In this document: positions 1-5,512 of the stretch, piece by piece
How positions within the stretch are numbered: position 1 is the first letter of the stretch
Layout: each line of letters starts with the position of its first letter
NCBI GenBank assembly: GCA_014894735.1
Contig: JADBKX010000079.1
Location: 1-5,512, forward strand
Length of the DNA stretch: 5,512 nucleotides
Source: Candidatus Sediminicultor sextus
GTDB lineage: Bacteria; Atribacterota; Phoenicimicrobiia; Phoenicimicrobiales; Phoenicimicrobiaceae
Reading direction: 5' to 3'
Program-made: the position numbers and the translations under genes
The notes under the pieces: model-generated
Told to the model about the DNA's origin: nothing
Databases searched by the model: none
What the model saw: only the letters and a program-made list of their open reading frames with translations

Positions 1-373
1 ATTTAGCATAATAACGGGAATCCTCTTCGGGCATACCGGCACTTACTCCCGGATCATCAGCTACAAATATGACTAATCCCCCGGTGCATCCGCTATAGGC
101 GATAGAAGCTAATGAATCAGCAGCTACATTAACCCCCGACATCTTCATGGTAACCAGTGCCCTTTTTCCCGCCCAGGCAGCACCTGCAGCAATTTCAAAG
201 GCTACCTTTTCGTTCGTACTCCATTCTATGTGCATCCCCAATTTTTCTTTTTGGGGCAATAGGGTTAGAATAACCTCTGTTGAAGGAGTCCCGGGATATC
301 CAGTGACAACCTCCACTCCCGATTCGATTATTCCTTCAGCAACAGCCTCATTACCAGTTAATAATTTCCTCAA
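1..373 (-). CDS. iorA: Indolepyruvate:ferredoxin oxidoreductase, alpha subunit (IorA), N-terminal part; runs off left edge
   Basis: The 124 visible codons encode the start of a thiamine-diphosphate-dependent 2-oxoacid:ferredoxin oxidoreductase alpha subunit. With a beta subunit (not in the window), this cytoplasmic enzyme converts aryl pyruvates from aromatic amino acid transamination to aryl-acetyl-CoA, CO2 and reduced ferredoxin. Visible hallmarks are LLTGNEA (4-10), the YPGTPSTE loop (26-33), TNEKVAFE (53-60), whose Glu55 matches the glutamate that contacts the cofactor pyrimidine in this superfamily, RALVTMKMSGVNVAAD (71-86), and GGLVIFVADDP (98-108). The start is TTG at 373-371, because a perfect GAGGAGG Shine-Dalgarno lies 7 bases upstream and homologues begin here. 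It lies two bases after the stop of the LarA-like gene, so the two are almost certainly co-translated. The segment after ADDP reads SAGMPEED where well-known IorA proteins have approximately HSSQNEQD, so substrate preference may differ. The family call is firm; indolepyruvate specificity is inferred. Confidence 0.9.
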   Translation of the reverse strand, partial: MRKLLTGNEAVAEGIIESGVEVVTGYPGTPSTEVILTLLPQKEKLGMHIEWSTNEKVAFEIAAGAAWAGKRALVTMKMSGVNVAADSLASIAYSGCTGGLVIFVADDPGVSAGMPEEDSRYYAK

Positions 374-375
374 AT

Positions 376-1638
376 TTATTCCTCCTCGAGAAGGGGAAGA
401 GTAACTGAAGCAGTTGGCAAAACTAATACTTTTGCTTCATCCCCGTAATCTTTTAGAACATCGTTTAAAACGGATTGAGCTGATTTAGCCGGTAACATTC
501 CCATTTCTATTATATCTTTATCTTCTATCCCTTCTGATATCAAATAAATTTTTGCTTTTTCTTTACATTTTGTTATTAAGTAGGAAATTATTCCCGAAAC
601 CACATTCTTTTCCGGATGAGCTTTAATATTTTTAATAATATCTTCAGGAGTCTTTTCTTTAAGAAAATCTACAAAATCTTTCCCTCCTATTCCTTCATAA
701 CAGGGGGAAAGCATAATAATGGTACTTTTTTCTTTAATGATATGACCTATAGCTTCTAAAGTCTTGGAAGCTTGATGAAAATTGATATCCATAGGATAAC
801 TGCTGGCAAGGATTATATCCGCTTTTCCGGGAATTTTAACTCCGTAGATATCATTGCATGCCTTTACTCCGGCTTGATAAGCCATAGCGGGGTCTCCGGC
901 AACGACTTTAACTATCTCGTTTTTCACATTCATAACCGTATTTACTATCATGTCTAATCCGATCATCTTGGCTGCCTCTTCCATTTCTTCCCGAACAGGG
1001 TTGCCTTTTGTTTTCCCCAAGGCAGCTTCTCCTGTTTCTACATAAAGGTGGTTATAACCGATGGTATCTCTCGAGGATATCCCTGGTAAAATACTTTTTG
1101 CTCCTCCCCCATAACCTGCATATCTATGAGGGACTATATTACCGGTAGATATTTTTACATCAGCTTGAGCTACATCTTTATTCACCCATAATTCATTTCC
1201 CCTCTTTGATTTCCCGAGATAAAAAAGGTTATTATCAGGGTCATGCTGGCTGATCTTTACTCTTTTGAGAACCTCTTCACCTACCTTTTCTTTCACTTCT
1301 TCTTCGGTCATCTTTCTATGCTGCCCCCGAGCAATAATTACTTTAATATTTTTATCCGAAATACCCCCCTTATTTAATTCATTCAGTATGGGAGGGATTA
1401 ATAACTTATCAGGTGTAGGCCGGGTAATATCGGTACAGATTACAACTGCGTTACGTTTCCCCCGGGTAATTATAGGAATGGTTGGAGAACCAATAGGATT
1501 TTTTATTGCCTCTTTAATTGCTTTTACATTATCTTTAACACCGGGGGTTTCTTTTAACCAACAAATTTTTAATAAATTCTTTTGGGGAATAGAGAAAGGT
1601 ATCTCTTTTTTACCATAAGGAAGGAGGATTTTTTTCAT
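376..1638 (-). CDS. larA: LarA-family nickel-dependent 2-hydroxyacid racemase/epimerase (lactate racemase-like)
   Basis: This 420-residue protein matches the length of Lactiplantibacillus plantarum LarA (about 424). LarA enzymes use a nickel-pincer nucleotide tethered to a lysine to racemise or epimerise 2-hydroxyacids by hydride transfer in the cytoplasm. The known functional residues can be placed one by one: Asp70 and Arg73 in DITRPTP (LarA D72/R75), His107 in ARGQHR (H108), His171 and Lys181 in the HRYAGYGGGAK segment (H174 and cofactor lysine K184), His197 in GYNH (H200), and Gln289/Lys292 in HQASK (Q295/K298). All are intact, so an active enzyme is expected. Start ATG at 1638 has AAAGGAG at 1647-1653, 8 bases away. 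It lies downstream of a strong stem-loop and two bases before iorA, suggesting its own transcription unit with iorA. Members of this superfamily act on lactate, malate, phenyllactate and other hydroxyacids, so lactate is not assured. The cofactor-making genes larB, larC and larE are not in the window. Confidence 0.9.
   Translation of the reverse strand: MKKILLPYGKKEIPFSIPQKNLLKICWLKETPGVKDNVKAIKEAIKNPIGSPTIPIITRGKRNAVVICTDITRPTPDKLLIPPILNELNKGGISDKNIKVIIARGQHRKMTEEEVKEKVGEEVLKRVKISQHDPDNNLFYLGKSKRGNELWVNKDVAQADVKISTGNIVPHRYAGYGGGAKSILPGISSRDTIGYNHLYVETGEAALGKTKGNPVREEMEEAAKMIGLDMIVNTVMNVKNEIVKVVAGDPAMAYQAGVKACNDIYGVKIPGKADIILASSYPMDINFHQASKTLEAIGHIIKEKSTIIMLSPCYEGIGGKDFVDFLKEKTPEDIIKNIKAHPEKNVVSGIISYLITKCKEKAKIYLISEGIEDKDIIEMGMLPAKSAQSVLNDVLKDYGDEAKVLVLPTASVTLPLLEEE
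381..387 (-). promoter_or_regulatory. Ribosome binding site for iorA, inside the end of the larA-like gene
   Basis: GAGGAGG on the minus strand, 7 bases before the TTG start at 373. It encodes the final glutamates of the upstream protein and fixes the non-ATG start of iorA. A ribosome terminating at 376 would be positioned to reinitiate. Confidence 0.85.
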
Positions 1639-1728
1639 AAATTTTACTCCTTTTTATCTTTTAAATTCTTTTTTTTACTTTCATAATTTATCTCGATAAA
1701 ATAAAAATATTTTTATATAAATCCTGAC

Positions 1729-1765
1729 AATAAAGGGATAGAGAAAAACTCCCTATCCCTTTATT
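1729..1765 (-). terminator. Strong stem-loop after the binding-protein gene, probable terminator or 3'-end stabiliser
   Basis: Perfect 13-base arms at 1729-1741 and 1753-1765 (AATAAAGGGATAG and its complement) enclose an 11-base loop. Two further pairs (1742-1743 with 1749-1750) can shrink the loop to five A/T bases. It begins 17 bases after the binding-protein stop codon. On the minus strand the right arm ends in TTTATT, then GTCAGG, so the U-tract is short. On the plus strand it is followed by a longer T-rich run, but no plus-strand gene is seen. Termination may therefore be partial, with the hairpin also protecting the 3' end of the binding-protein mRNA. Confidence 0.6.
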
Positions 1766-1782
1766 TCTCTTTCTTCACACTA

Positions 1783-2553
1783 TTATAAACTATACTTAGC
1801 CTTAAGTTCCTCCCATTTAGGCGAACTCATTATTTTCTTTAAGCCTTCATTTAATAGGTTTAATAACTCGGTATCACCTTGTCTTAAACCATAGGCATAT
1901 TTTTCTTCTCCTGTTCCCCAGGTTCCGACTTCCTTCAATCCTGACCTGGCTTTTAATATTTCCTTAACCATGGTATCATCTTGAACAGCAGAATCTATCC
2001 TTCCGTTTAAGAGGTCTTCTATAGCCAAAGTGAAGGTGTCATATACTTTTATTTTTACATCTACACCATTTTTAATCAGGCTGTCTTCTATCCAGTTGGC
2101 TCCGGTAGTTCCTCTCTGAACGCCTACTGTATTTCCCTTGCTTAAACCGGTAACCACATTTAGATCAGAATCTGCACGTACTACCAGGGACCACTTGTGT
2201 TCATAATAGGGTATAGTGTAAGCAATAACTTGTGCTCTCTCTGCGGTCACAGACAACCCGGAAGCAATAAAGTCAATCTTTTTAGCATTTAGAGTAGGGA
2301 TTATGGTGTCCCAGGCGGTAGGTTGATGTTTGACTTCAAAGCCCATCTCTTTAGCAATCCAATCTACTGATTCTACATCAAATCCTGCAGGTTTACCCTC
2401 TTTGTCTATAAAGGCAAAGGGCGGAAAATCGGGATCAATACCGTTGATATAGGTCTTTTTTTCCTGGGCCTGGCCGATCACTATGCCTCCGATTAACAAA
2501 GTAAAAGTAAGAATCAAAAGAATATTCACTAATGTTGATTTATTTCTTTTCAT
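1783..2553 (-). CDS. Polar amino acid ABC transporter, substrate-binding protein (SBP family 3)
   Basis: This is a 256-residue extracytoplasmic binding protein that captures an amino acid and delivers it to the adjacent permease pair. Residues 1-29 form a Sec signal peptide: basic MKRNK, a long hydrophobic core at about 8-27, and a plausible signal peptidase I site after GQA (27-29). There is no lipobox cysteine, so it should be soluble in a periplasm rather than a lipoprotein. The mature part is a type-II periplasmic fold: GIDPDFPPFAF (38-48), GFDVE (57-61), WDTIIPTL (81-88), SGLSVTAER (98-106) and the segment containing QRGTT (146-150). Arg106, Thr149/Thr150 and Asp192 (in AVQDD) match the HisJ-type residues holding the ligand's alpha-carboxylate and alpha-amino groups, so the ligand is an alpha-amino acid. 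The start is the ATG at 2553, not an in-frame ATG at 2604, because GGAGG at 2562-2566 lies 8 bases upstream and the signal peptide then starts properly. The exact amino acid cannot be deduced. Confidence 0.95.
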   Translation of the reverse strand: MKRNKSTLVNILLILTFTLLIGGIVIGQAQEKKTYINGIDPDFPPFAFIDKEGKPAGFDVESVDWIAKEMGFEVKHQPTAWDTIIPTLNAKKIDFIASGLSVTAERAQVIAYTIPYYEHKWSLVVRADSDLNVVTGLSKGNTVGVQRGTTGANWIEDSLIKNGVDVKIKVYDTFTLAIEDLLNGRIDSAVQDDTMVKEILKARSGLKEVGTWGTGEEKYAYGLRQGDTELLNLLNEGLKKIMSSPKWEELKAKYSL

Positions 2554-2704
2554 TTTTTTAGCCTCCATGTCAATTAAATTAAAATTTATTTTCCAAATTA
2601 TCAAAAATATTAGTCTACTCTCTCACCTCGCTTCCTTTCCAAAATTATTCTTTTTCAAACAGCCAAGTATTTGATCTTTGATCCCCCAATCTAGTATAAA
2701 CAGT
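2554..2704 (-). other. 151-base gap between permease and binding-protein genes
   Basis: This is the only sizeable gap inside the importer cluster; the other junctions overlap by 4 bases or are 2 bases apart. It holds a short tandem repeat (TTTGATC twice on the plus strand, 2670-2683) and a purine-rich stretch on the minus strand around 2615-2640. No convincing terminator, promoter or known riboswitch fold is visible. A separate promoter or an mRNA processing site that raises binding-protein level relative to the membrane parts would fit its position, but this is inference. Confidence 0.4.
2562..2566 (-). promoter_or_regulatory. Ribosome binding site that sets the binding-protein start
   Basis: GGAGG on the minus strand, 8 bases before ATG 2551-2553. 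The longer in-frame starts at 2604 and 2568 lack such a site and would add a tail ahead of the signal peptide. Confidence 0.85.
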
Positions 2705-3367
2705 TTACCCCAATCCAGGAATTTTTAGTTTTTTCTCTACTATACTAAGAAGTCTAGTAACTACAGAAACCATCAATAGATATATAATTCCTATCACTAA
2801 AAAAACTTCAGTATATCTGAAATAACGAGTTGCGATAATTTTTCCTGCCCCGGTCAGCTCAATACAGGTAACCATAAAAGCCAGTGATGAATATTTTACT
2901 AAATACACAATCTCGTTAGAACAGCCCGGGAGAGCCCTTCTTAAAGCCTGAGGAAAAATAATATAGATGATTGCTTTAAATTTGCTCATTCCCAAAGCTT
3001 GGGCAGCCATCATTTGACCGCTCTTAATTGATTGAATAGCTCCCCTGATATACTCGGAATGATAAGCTCCACTACATAGAACAAAACCCACCACTGCCGC
3101 CGCAAAAGGAGAAAAGTATATGCCTATAGAAGGCAGCCCGTAATAGATAACAAAGAGTTGTACTAATAAGGGTGTACCGCGAAAAAAAACTGTAAAACTG
3201 GCACACAAAAAGGATATTATTTTATTTCCGTATACCCGTCCCCCGGCAATCAAAATACCTAAAAGTAAGCCTAAGGGGATAGAAAAAACCAATAACTTAA
3301 TAGTAACCCAAGTTCCTTCTAATAAAGGAGGCAAAACTATATCTTTGATAAAATTAATTCCATTCAT
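2705..3367 (-). CDS. Polar amino acid ABC transporter, permease subunit (HisM/GlnP family), second of two
   Basis: This 220-residue integral membrane protein forms half of the transmembrane pore of the importer. It has about five hydrophobic segments (roughly 20-42, 50-75, 85-103, 152-172 and 186-208). The EAA loop that docks on the ATPase spans about 106-148: EYIRGAIQSI, then AAQALGMSKFKA (121-132), then IIFPQALRRALP (136-147). FFRGTPLLVQ (61-70) is also typical of the HisMQ family, which has short permeases of 210-250 residues. Its ATG overlaps the ATPase stop codon as ATGA at 3364-3367. Only a weak, distant GGAAGG (3382-3387) precedes it, so translation probably depends on coupling to the ATPase gene. 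It is clearly divergent from the other permease in this cluster, so the pore is likely a heterodimer. Family assignment is certain; substrate is not determinable. Confidence 0.95.
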   Translation of the reverse strand: MNGINFIKDIVLPPLLEGTWVTIKLLVFSIPLGLLLGILIAGGRVYGNKIISFLCASFTVFFRGTPLLVQLFVIYYGLPSIGIYFSPFAAAVVGFVLCSGAYHSEYIRGAIQSIKSGQMMAAQALGMSKFKAIIYIIFPQALRRALPGCSNEIVYLVKYSSLAFMVTCIELTGAGKIIATRYFRYTEVFLVIGIIYLLMVSVVTRLLSIVEKKLKIPGLG

Positions 3368-4137
3368 TTTTTTTCCGCTGACCTTCCGTATAATTCGGTT
3401 ATCTTAGAAAGAAACTTCCTGGTACGCGCATGTTCGGGATTGGTAAAAAGCTTACGGGGAGACCCCTGGTCTATAATCTTTCCGTCCTCCATAAATATAA
3501 CCTCATTTGCTACCGAACGGGCGAATCCCATTTCATGAGTTACTACTGCCATAGTCATCCCATTTAAAGCCAATTTTTTTATAACCTCTAATACCTCACC
3601 AATTAATTCTGGGTCAAGTGCTGAAGTGGGTTCATCAAAAAGTATCACACTGGGGTCCATGGCTAAAGTTCTGGCTATAGAAACTCTCTGTTTTTGTCCT
3701 CCAGAAAGTTGAGCCGGATATAAATTAGCTTGTTCTTCCAGGCCTACCTGTTTAAGCTCTTCTATCGCTTTTTGTCTGGCCTCATCTTTTCCCATACCTC
3801 TTACTTTGATTAATCCTATTTCAACATTTCTTAAAGCGTTCAGGTGATCAAATAAGTTAAAGTCCTGAAAGACCATTCCAATCTTCTGACGGAATTGATT
3901 GATATTCTTTTTGGTATGAGTTACTTCTTGGTTCTCTAACCAAATTCGTCCCTTGTCCGGGATAGTCAATTGATTTATACATCGTAAAAGGGTGCTTTTT
4001 CCGCTCCCCGAAGGACCAATAATAACTTTGGTTTCACCTTTTTTTATTTCAAAAGATACTCCTTTAAGCACTTCTACATTGCCATAATTTTTATAAATAT
4101 CTTCAACCCTTAAGACAATAGTGTTGTCTTTTTGCAT
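3364..4137 (-). CDS. Polar amino acid ABC transporter, ATP-binding subunit (GlnQ/HisP family)
   Basis: This 257-residue cytoplasmic ATPase powers the importer, working as a homodimer under the two permeases. All nucleotide-binding elements are present and intact: Walker A GPSGSGKST (41-49), Q-loop VFQDFNLF (89-96, Gln91), ABC signature LSGGQKQR (144-151), Walker B VILFDE (164-169, catalytic Glu169), D-loop SALD (172-175) and switch His201 in VVTHEM. FDHLNALRNVEIGL (96-109) and the compact C-terminus without a regulatory domain are typical of the polar amino acid (PAAT) class rather than methionine or dipeptide importers. Start ATG at 4137 lies two bases after the upstream permease stop. GAGAGGGG at 4149-4156, inside that permease's end, is 11 bases away, a slightly long spacing. 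It overlaps the downstream permease by four bases, so the three genes form one tightly coupled unit. Confidence 0.97.
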   Translation of the reverse strand: MQKDNTIVLRVEDIYKNYGNVEVLKGVSFEIKKGETKVIIGPSGSGKSTLLRCINQLTIPDKGRIWLENQEVTHTKKNINQFRQKIGMVFQDFNLFDHLNALRNVEIGLIKVRGMGKDEARQKAIEELKQVGLEEQANLYPAQLSGGQKQRVSIARTLAMDPSVILFDEPTSALDPELIGEVLEVIKKLALNGMTMAVVTHEMGFARSVANEVIFMEDGKIIDQGSPRKLFTNPEHARTRKFLSKITELYGRSAEKK

Positions 4138-4139
4138 CT

Positions 4140-4826
4140 TTAATAAATCCCCTCTCTTTCAGTTCCATAACCAGGAATTCTTACCTTCTTCTCTAATAAA
4201 TTAAGTAATTTTACTCCTCCGTAAGTTAAAATAAGAAAAATTAAAGCACAGGTAAGAAAGATAGGCATAGGTTTAAAAGTTCGGGTAGCAATAAATTTTC
4301 CCCTGGTCATTATCTCCGTTAACCCTATAGCATAAGTAACAGCTGAATCTTTTAGTATAATAGAATATTCATTAGACCATCCGGGAAGGGAAATTCTCAG
4401 GGCTTGAGGTAGGATAATATGCCAGGCAGCTTTAGCTTTGCTCATTCCTAAAGAACGGGCAGCCAACATCTGTCCCTCACCAATTGATTGCATAGCCCCT
4501 CGGAAAATCTGTGATTGATAAGCAGCACTTCTTAAACCTAATACTAAAATACCAGCAGTAAAAGCCGACAAGTCAAGACTCAAAACAGTAAATAGTCCAA
4601 AATAGAAAAGAAAAAGAAGGACTAAGACGGGAAGCCCTCGGAAGAACCAGACGTAAAATGAAATTAAACCAGCACTGTACTTATTGCCATAAACCTGGCC
4701 TATAGCCATAGGAATTCCTAAAGTTAAACCCAAGGCCAGGGCTCCTCCTACTAATCCAATAGTTACCAAAGAACCCCTAAGCAAATAAGGGAGAGCTTCG
4801 TAAATGGATAATAAATTTTCGGCCAT
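4140..4826 (-). CDS. Polar amino acid ABC transporter, permease subunit (HisQ/HisM family), first of two
   Basis: This 228-residue inner-membrane protein is the other half of the importer pore and the first gene of the unit. Hydrophobic segments lie at roughly 20-45, 52-82, 86-103, 155-170 and 186-208. The EAA loop is at about 108-149: FRGAMQSIGEGQ, AARSLGMSKAKA (122-133) and IILPQALRISLP (137-148). WFFRGLPVL (60-68) matches the family. Start ATG at 4826 is preceded by GAGGAA at 4832-4837, 5 bases away. It shares the LGMSK, PQALR and IPG-end motifs with the second permease but differs through most of the membrane segments. It therefore arose by an old duplication and the two are not interchangeable. 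A promoter candidate about 75 bases upstream suits it as the operon's first gene. Confidence 0.95.
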   Translation of the reverse strand: MAENLLSIYEALPYLLRGSLVTIGLVGGALALGLTLGIPMAIGQVYGNKYSAGLISFYVWFFRGLPVLVLLFLFYFGLFTVLSLDLSAFTAGILVLGLRSAAYQSQIFRGAMQSIGEGQMLAARSLGMSKAKAAWHIILPQALRISLPGWSNEYSIILKDSAVTYAIGLTEIMTRGKFIATRTFKPMPIFLTCALIFLILTYGGVKLLNLLEKKVRIPGYGTEREGIY

Positions 4827-4846
4827 AACTATTCCTCATCTTATTA

Positions 4847-4882
4847 AAATTAATACAACTTCATTGATTTTTACATTAATTT
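4847..4882. repeat. Short inverted repeat in the importer leader
   Basis: Arms AAATTAAT (4847-4854) and ATTAATTT (4875-4882) are perfect complements around a 20-base spacer. They lie between the predicted transcription start (near 4894) and the ribosome binding site at 4832-4837. It could be an operator half-site pair or a weak leader hairpin. In DNA this AT-rich an 8-base match can arise by chance. Confidence 0.3.
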
Positions 4883-4900
4883 ATTTCAGTTTTTTGTTCA

Positions 4901-4929
4901 ATTATAAAAAGCTCGTTTACACTTTTAAA
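4901..4929 (-). promoter_or_regulatory. Candidate sigma-70 promoter for the amino acid importer operon
   Basis: On the minus strand, TTTAAA (4924-4929, four of six matches to TTGACA) and a perfect TATAAT (4901-4906) are separated by exactly 17 bases. Just upstream at 4938-4948 lies ATATAATATAT, an AT tract resembling an UP element. The start site would be near 4894, giving a leader of about 68 bases before the first permease. A weaker alternative, TTGAGA (4967-4972) with TATATT (4942-4947) at 19 bases, lies further upstream. The AT-rich background lowers confidence. Confidence 0.5.
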
Positions 4930-5054
4930 TTTATTCAATATAATATATCATTAATACGACATAAAATCTCAAAAACCCTGCTTTATTTTCCTTAAATTAT
5001 TAAAATTTCTAAATTATCTTTTCCCTGCAACAAATTTTCTCATCTTAAATCTTT

Positions 5055-5512
5055 TTATATCGTAAATAGCAACACCCGTAGAACTTCAAAATAATTATCT
5101 GTCTCAAATACTAAATTGGTAGAAGAAACCTGTTTCATCCCGGGATAAAAAGATGCTTTAAAGGCACTTACATGCTTTTTATACGATATTTCTACTTTAA
5201 AGTGCTCCGGTAATTTAATTTTACATTTATCAATATCCCCTTTTAGTATTGATTCTACACTCTCTTTGATTTTTTCTACCGCAAGTCTCGGATGAATACT
5301 GATTACGGAATTACCCACTCCTTTATTTACGGCCACGGTCTTAATGTTTTTATTTACTTTATTCGCCTCTTTACAAATTCCCTCATCCCCGCTGATAAAA
5401 ACTACCGGTACGCCAACAGTAGCGGCGGCATAGCCATGAATTAAAAATTCACTGGCATACTCCCCATTTAATTTAATATAATTTAAAGTGGAGGAACTTA
5501 GAGTATGGGATA
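5055..5512 (-). CDS. M55-family zinc D-aminopeptidase (DppA-like), C-terminal part; start lies beyond right edge
   Basis: The frame stays open to the edge, so 151 codons are visible, about the last 55% of a roughly 270-residue protein. M55 enzymes are cytoplasmic zinc aminopeptidases that remove N-terminal D-amino acids (D-Ala, Gly) from short peptides; Bacillus subtilis DppA is the model. Counting from the first complete codon, His2 in SHT matches catalytic His115 of DppA. LNGEYASE (14-21) brings Glu21 to the position of zinc ligand Glu133. GVPVVFISGDEGICKEA (33-49) is the family's signature core, and VAVNKGVGN (59-67) with HPRLAVEKIKE follows the usual VK-G pattern. The residue before the zinc-ligand glutamate is Ser, where DppA has Gly. 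An internal GTG at 5336 is not the true start, because conserved sequence continues upstream of it. The N-terminal zinc ligands (DxE and two His) are outside the window. It is followed by a 228-base gap and then the importer, with no clear terminator between them. Confidence 0.88.
   Translation of the reverse strand, partial: SHTLSSSTLNYIKLNGEYASEFLIHGYAAATVGVPVVFISGDEGICKEANKVNKNIKTVAVNKGVGNSVISIHPRLAVEKIKESVESILKGDIDKCKIKLPEHFKVEISYKKHVSAFKASFYPGMKQVSSTNLVFETDNYFEVLRVLLFTI

Larger units (their letters stand above)
4827..5054. other. AT-rich intergenic region between the peptidase and the importer
   Basis: These 228 bases contain the promoter candidate and inverted repeat listed separately. 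No stem-loop with a U-tract follows the peptidase stop at 5055, so read-through from the peptidase gene into the importer is possible. No coding potential is evident on either strand. Confidence 0.6.

Noticed and set aside
147..404. Plus-strand open frame of 85 codons
   Set aside because: It lies opposite the well-conserved iorA frame and its start; the translation resembles no family and no ribosome binding site was seen.
772..957. Plus-strand open frame of 61 codons opposite the larA-like gene
   Set aside because: It is fully inside a conserved gene on the other strand and has no recognisable content.
1265..1618. Plus-strand open frame of 117 codons
   Set aside because: It is a shadow of the larA-like N-terminal region, which carries identifiable active-site residues in the minus frame.
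1701..1730. Possible promoter for the larA-like gene: TTGTCA (1725-1730) with TTTTAT (1701-1706) on the minus strand
   Set aside because: The spacing is 18 and the -10 matches only four of six in very AT-rich DNA, so it is not distinguishable from background. A promoter somewhere in 1639-1728 remains likely if the stem-loop terminates.
2576..2604. Possible promoter in the gap before the binding-protein gene (TTGATA, 17 bases, TAATTT on the minus strand)
   Set aside because: The -10 match is only three of six and the resulting leader would be very short, so it is too weak to list.
2483..2674. Plus-strand open frame of 63 codons
   Set aside because: It covers the opposite strand of the signal peptide and the 151-base gap. 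The hydrophobic look comes from AT-rich codons, and no ribosome binding site is evident.
4804..4995. Plus-strand open frame of 63 codons in the AT-rich intergenic region
   Set aside because: Its composition (Ile, Phe, Leu, Lys, Asn) is what random AT-rich DNA gives, and it overlaps the minus-strand promoter candidate and permease start.
4827..5054. Riboswitch or T-box leader ahead of the importer
   Set aside because: The leader from the predicted start is only about 68 bases, AT-rich, and shows no conserved riboswitch core, T-box sequence or terminator/antiterminator pair.
5055..5336. Stand-alone 93-residue protein starting at GTG 5336
   Set aside because: The frame continues open to the window edge with conserved M55 motifs (SHT, zinc-ligand Glu, GVPVVFISGD), so this is an internal valine of a larger truncated gene.

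Overview
The window is AT-rich, anaerobe-type bacterial DNA in which every supportable gene lies on the minus strand, so transcription runs from the high coordinates to the low ones. In transcription order it holds: the C-terminal part of an M55-family (DppA-like) zinc D-aminopeptidase (5055 to beyond the right edge); a 228-base AT-rich gap with a good promoter candidate; a four-gene polar amino acid ABC importer (permease, ATPase, permease, then the binding protein after a 151-base gap); a strong stem-loop; a LarA-family nickel-pincer 2-hydroxyacid racemase/epimerase; and, translationally coupled to it, the N-terminal third or less of an indolepyruvate:ferredoxin oxidoreductase alpha subunit (iorA), which runs off the left edge.

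The organism is probably an obligately anaerobic, amino-acid- or peptide-fermenting bacterium. The basis is the ferredoxin-dependent 2-oxoacid oxidoreductase and the LarA homologue. The substrate-binding protein has a plain Sec signal peptide with no lipobox cysteine, which suits a periplasm and so a diderm cell (for example Atribacterota- or Synergistota-like lineages) better than a typical Firmicute. This placement is inference, and no taxonomic marker is present.

The genes make sense together as an amino acid or peptide catabolic neighbourhood. The M55 peptidase would release (D-)amino acids from short peptides, and the importer would take up amino acids. After transamination, the Ior enzyme would oxidatively decarboxylate the 2-oxoacids (aromatic ones in characterised enzymes) to acyl-CoA and reduced ferredoxin. 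The LarA-family enzyme would interconvert the stereoisomers of the matching 2-hydroxyacids, such as aryl-lactates. The LarA/Ior link is the strongest context signal because the two genes are separated by only two bases. The actual substrates cannot be read from the sequence.

No RNA genes, CRISPR arrays, insertion sequences, phage genes or tRNAs were seen. I see no wholly new system here. The points most worth a second look are the LarA-Ior coupling, the variant loop in IorA, and the M55 peptidase next to an amino acid (not dipeptide) importer.
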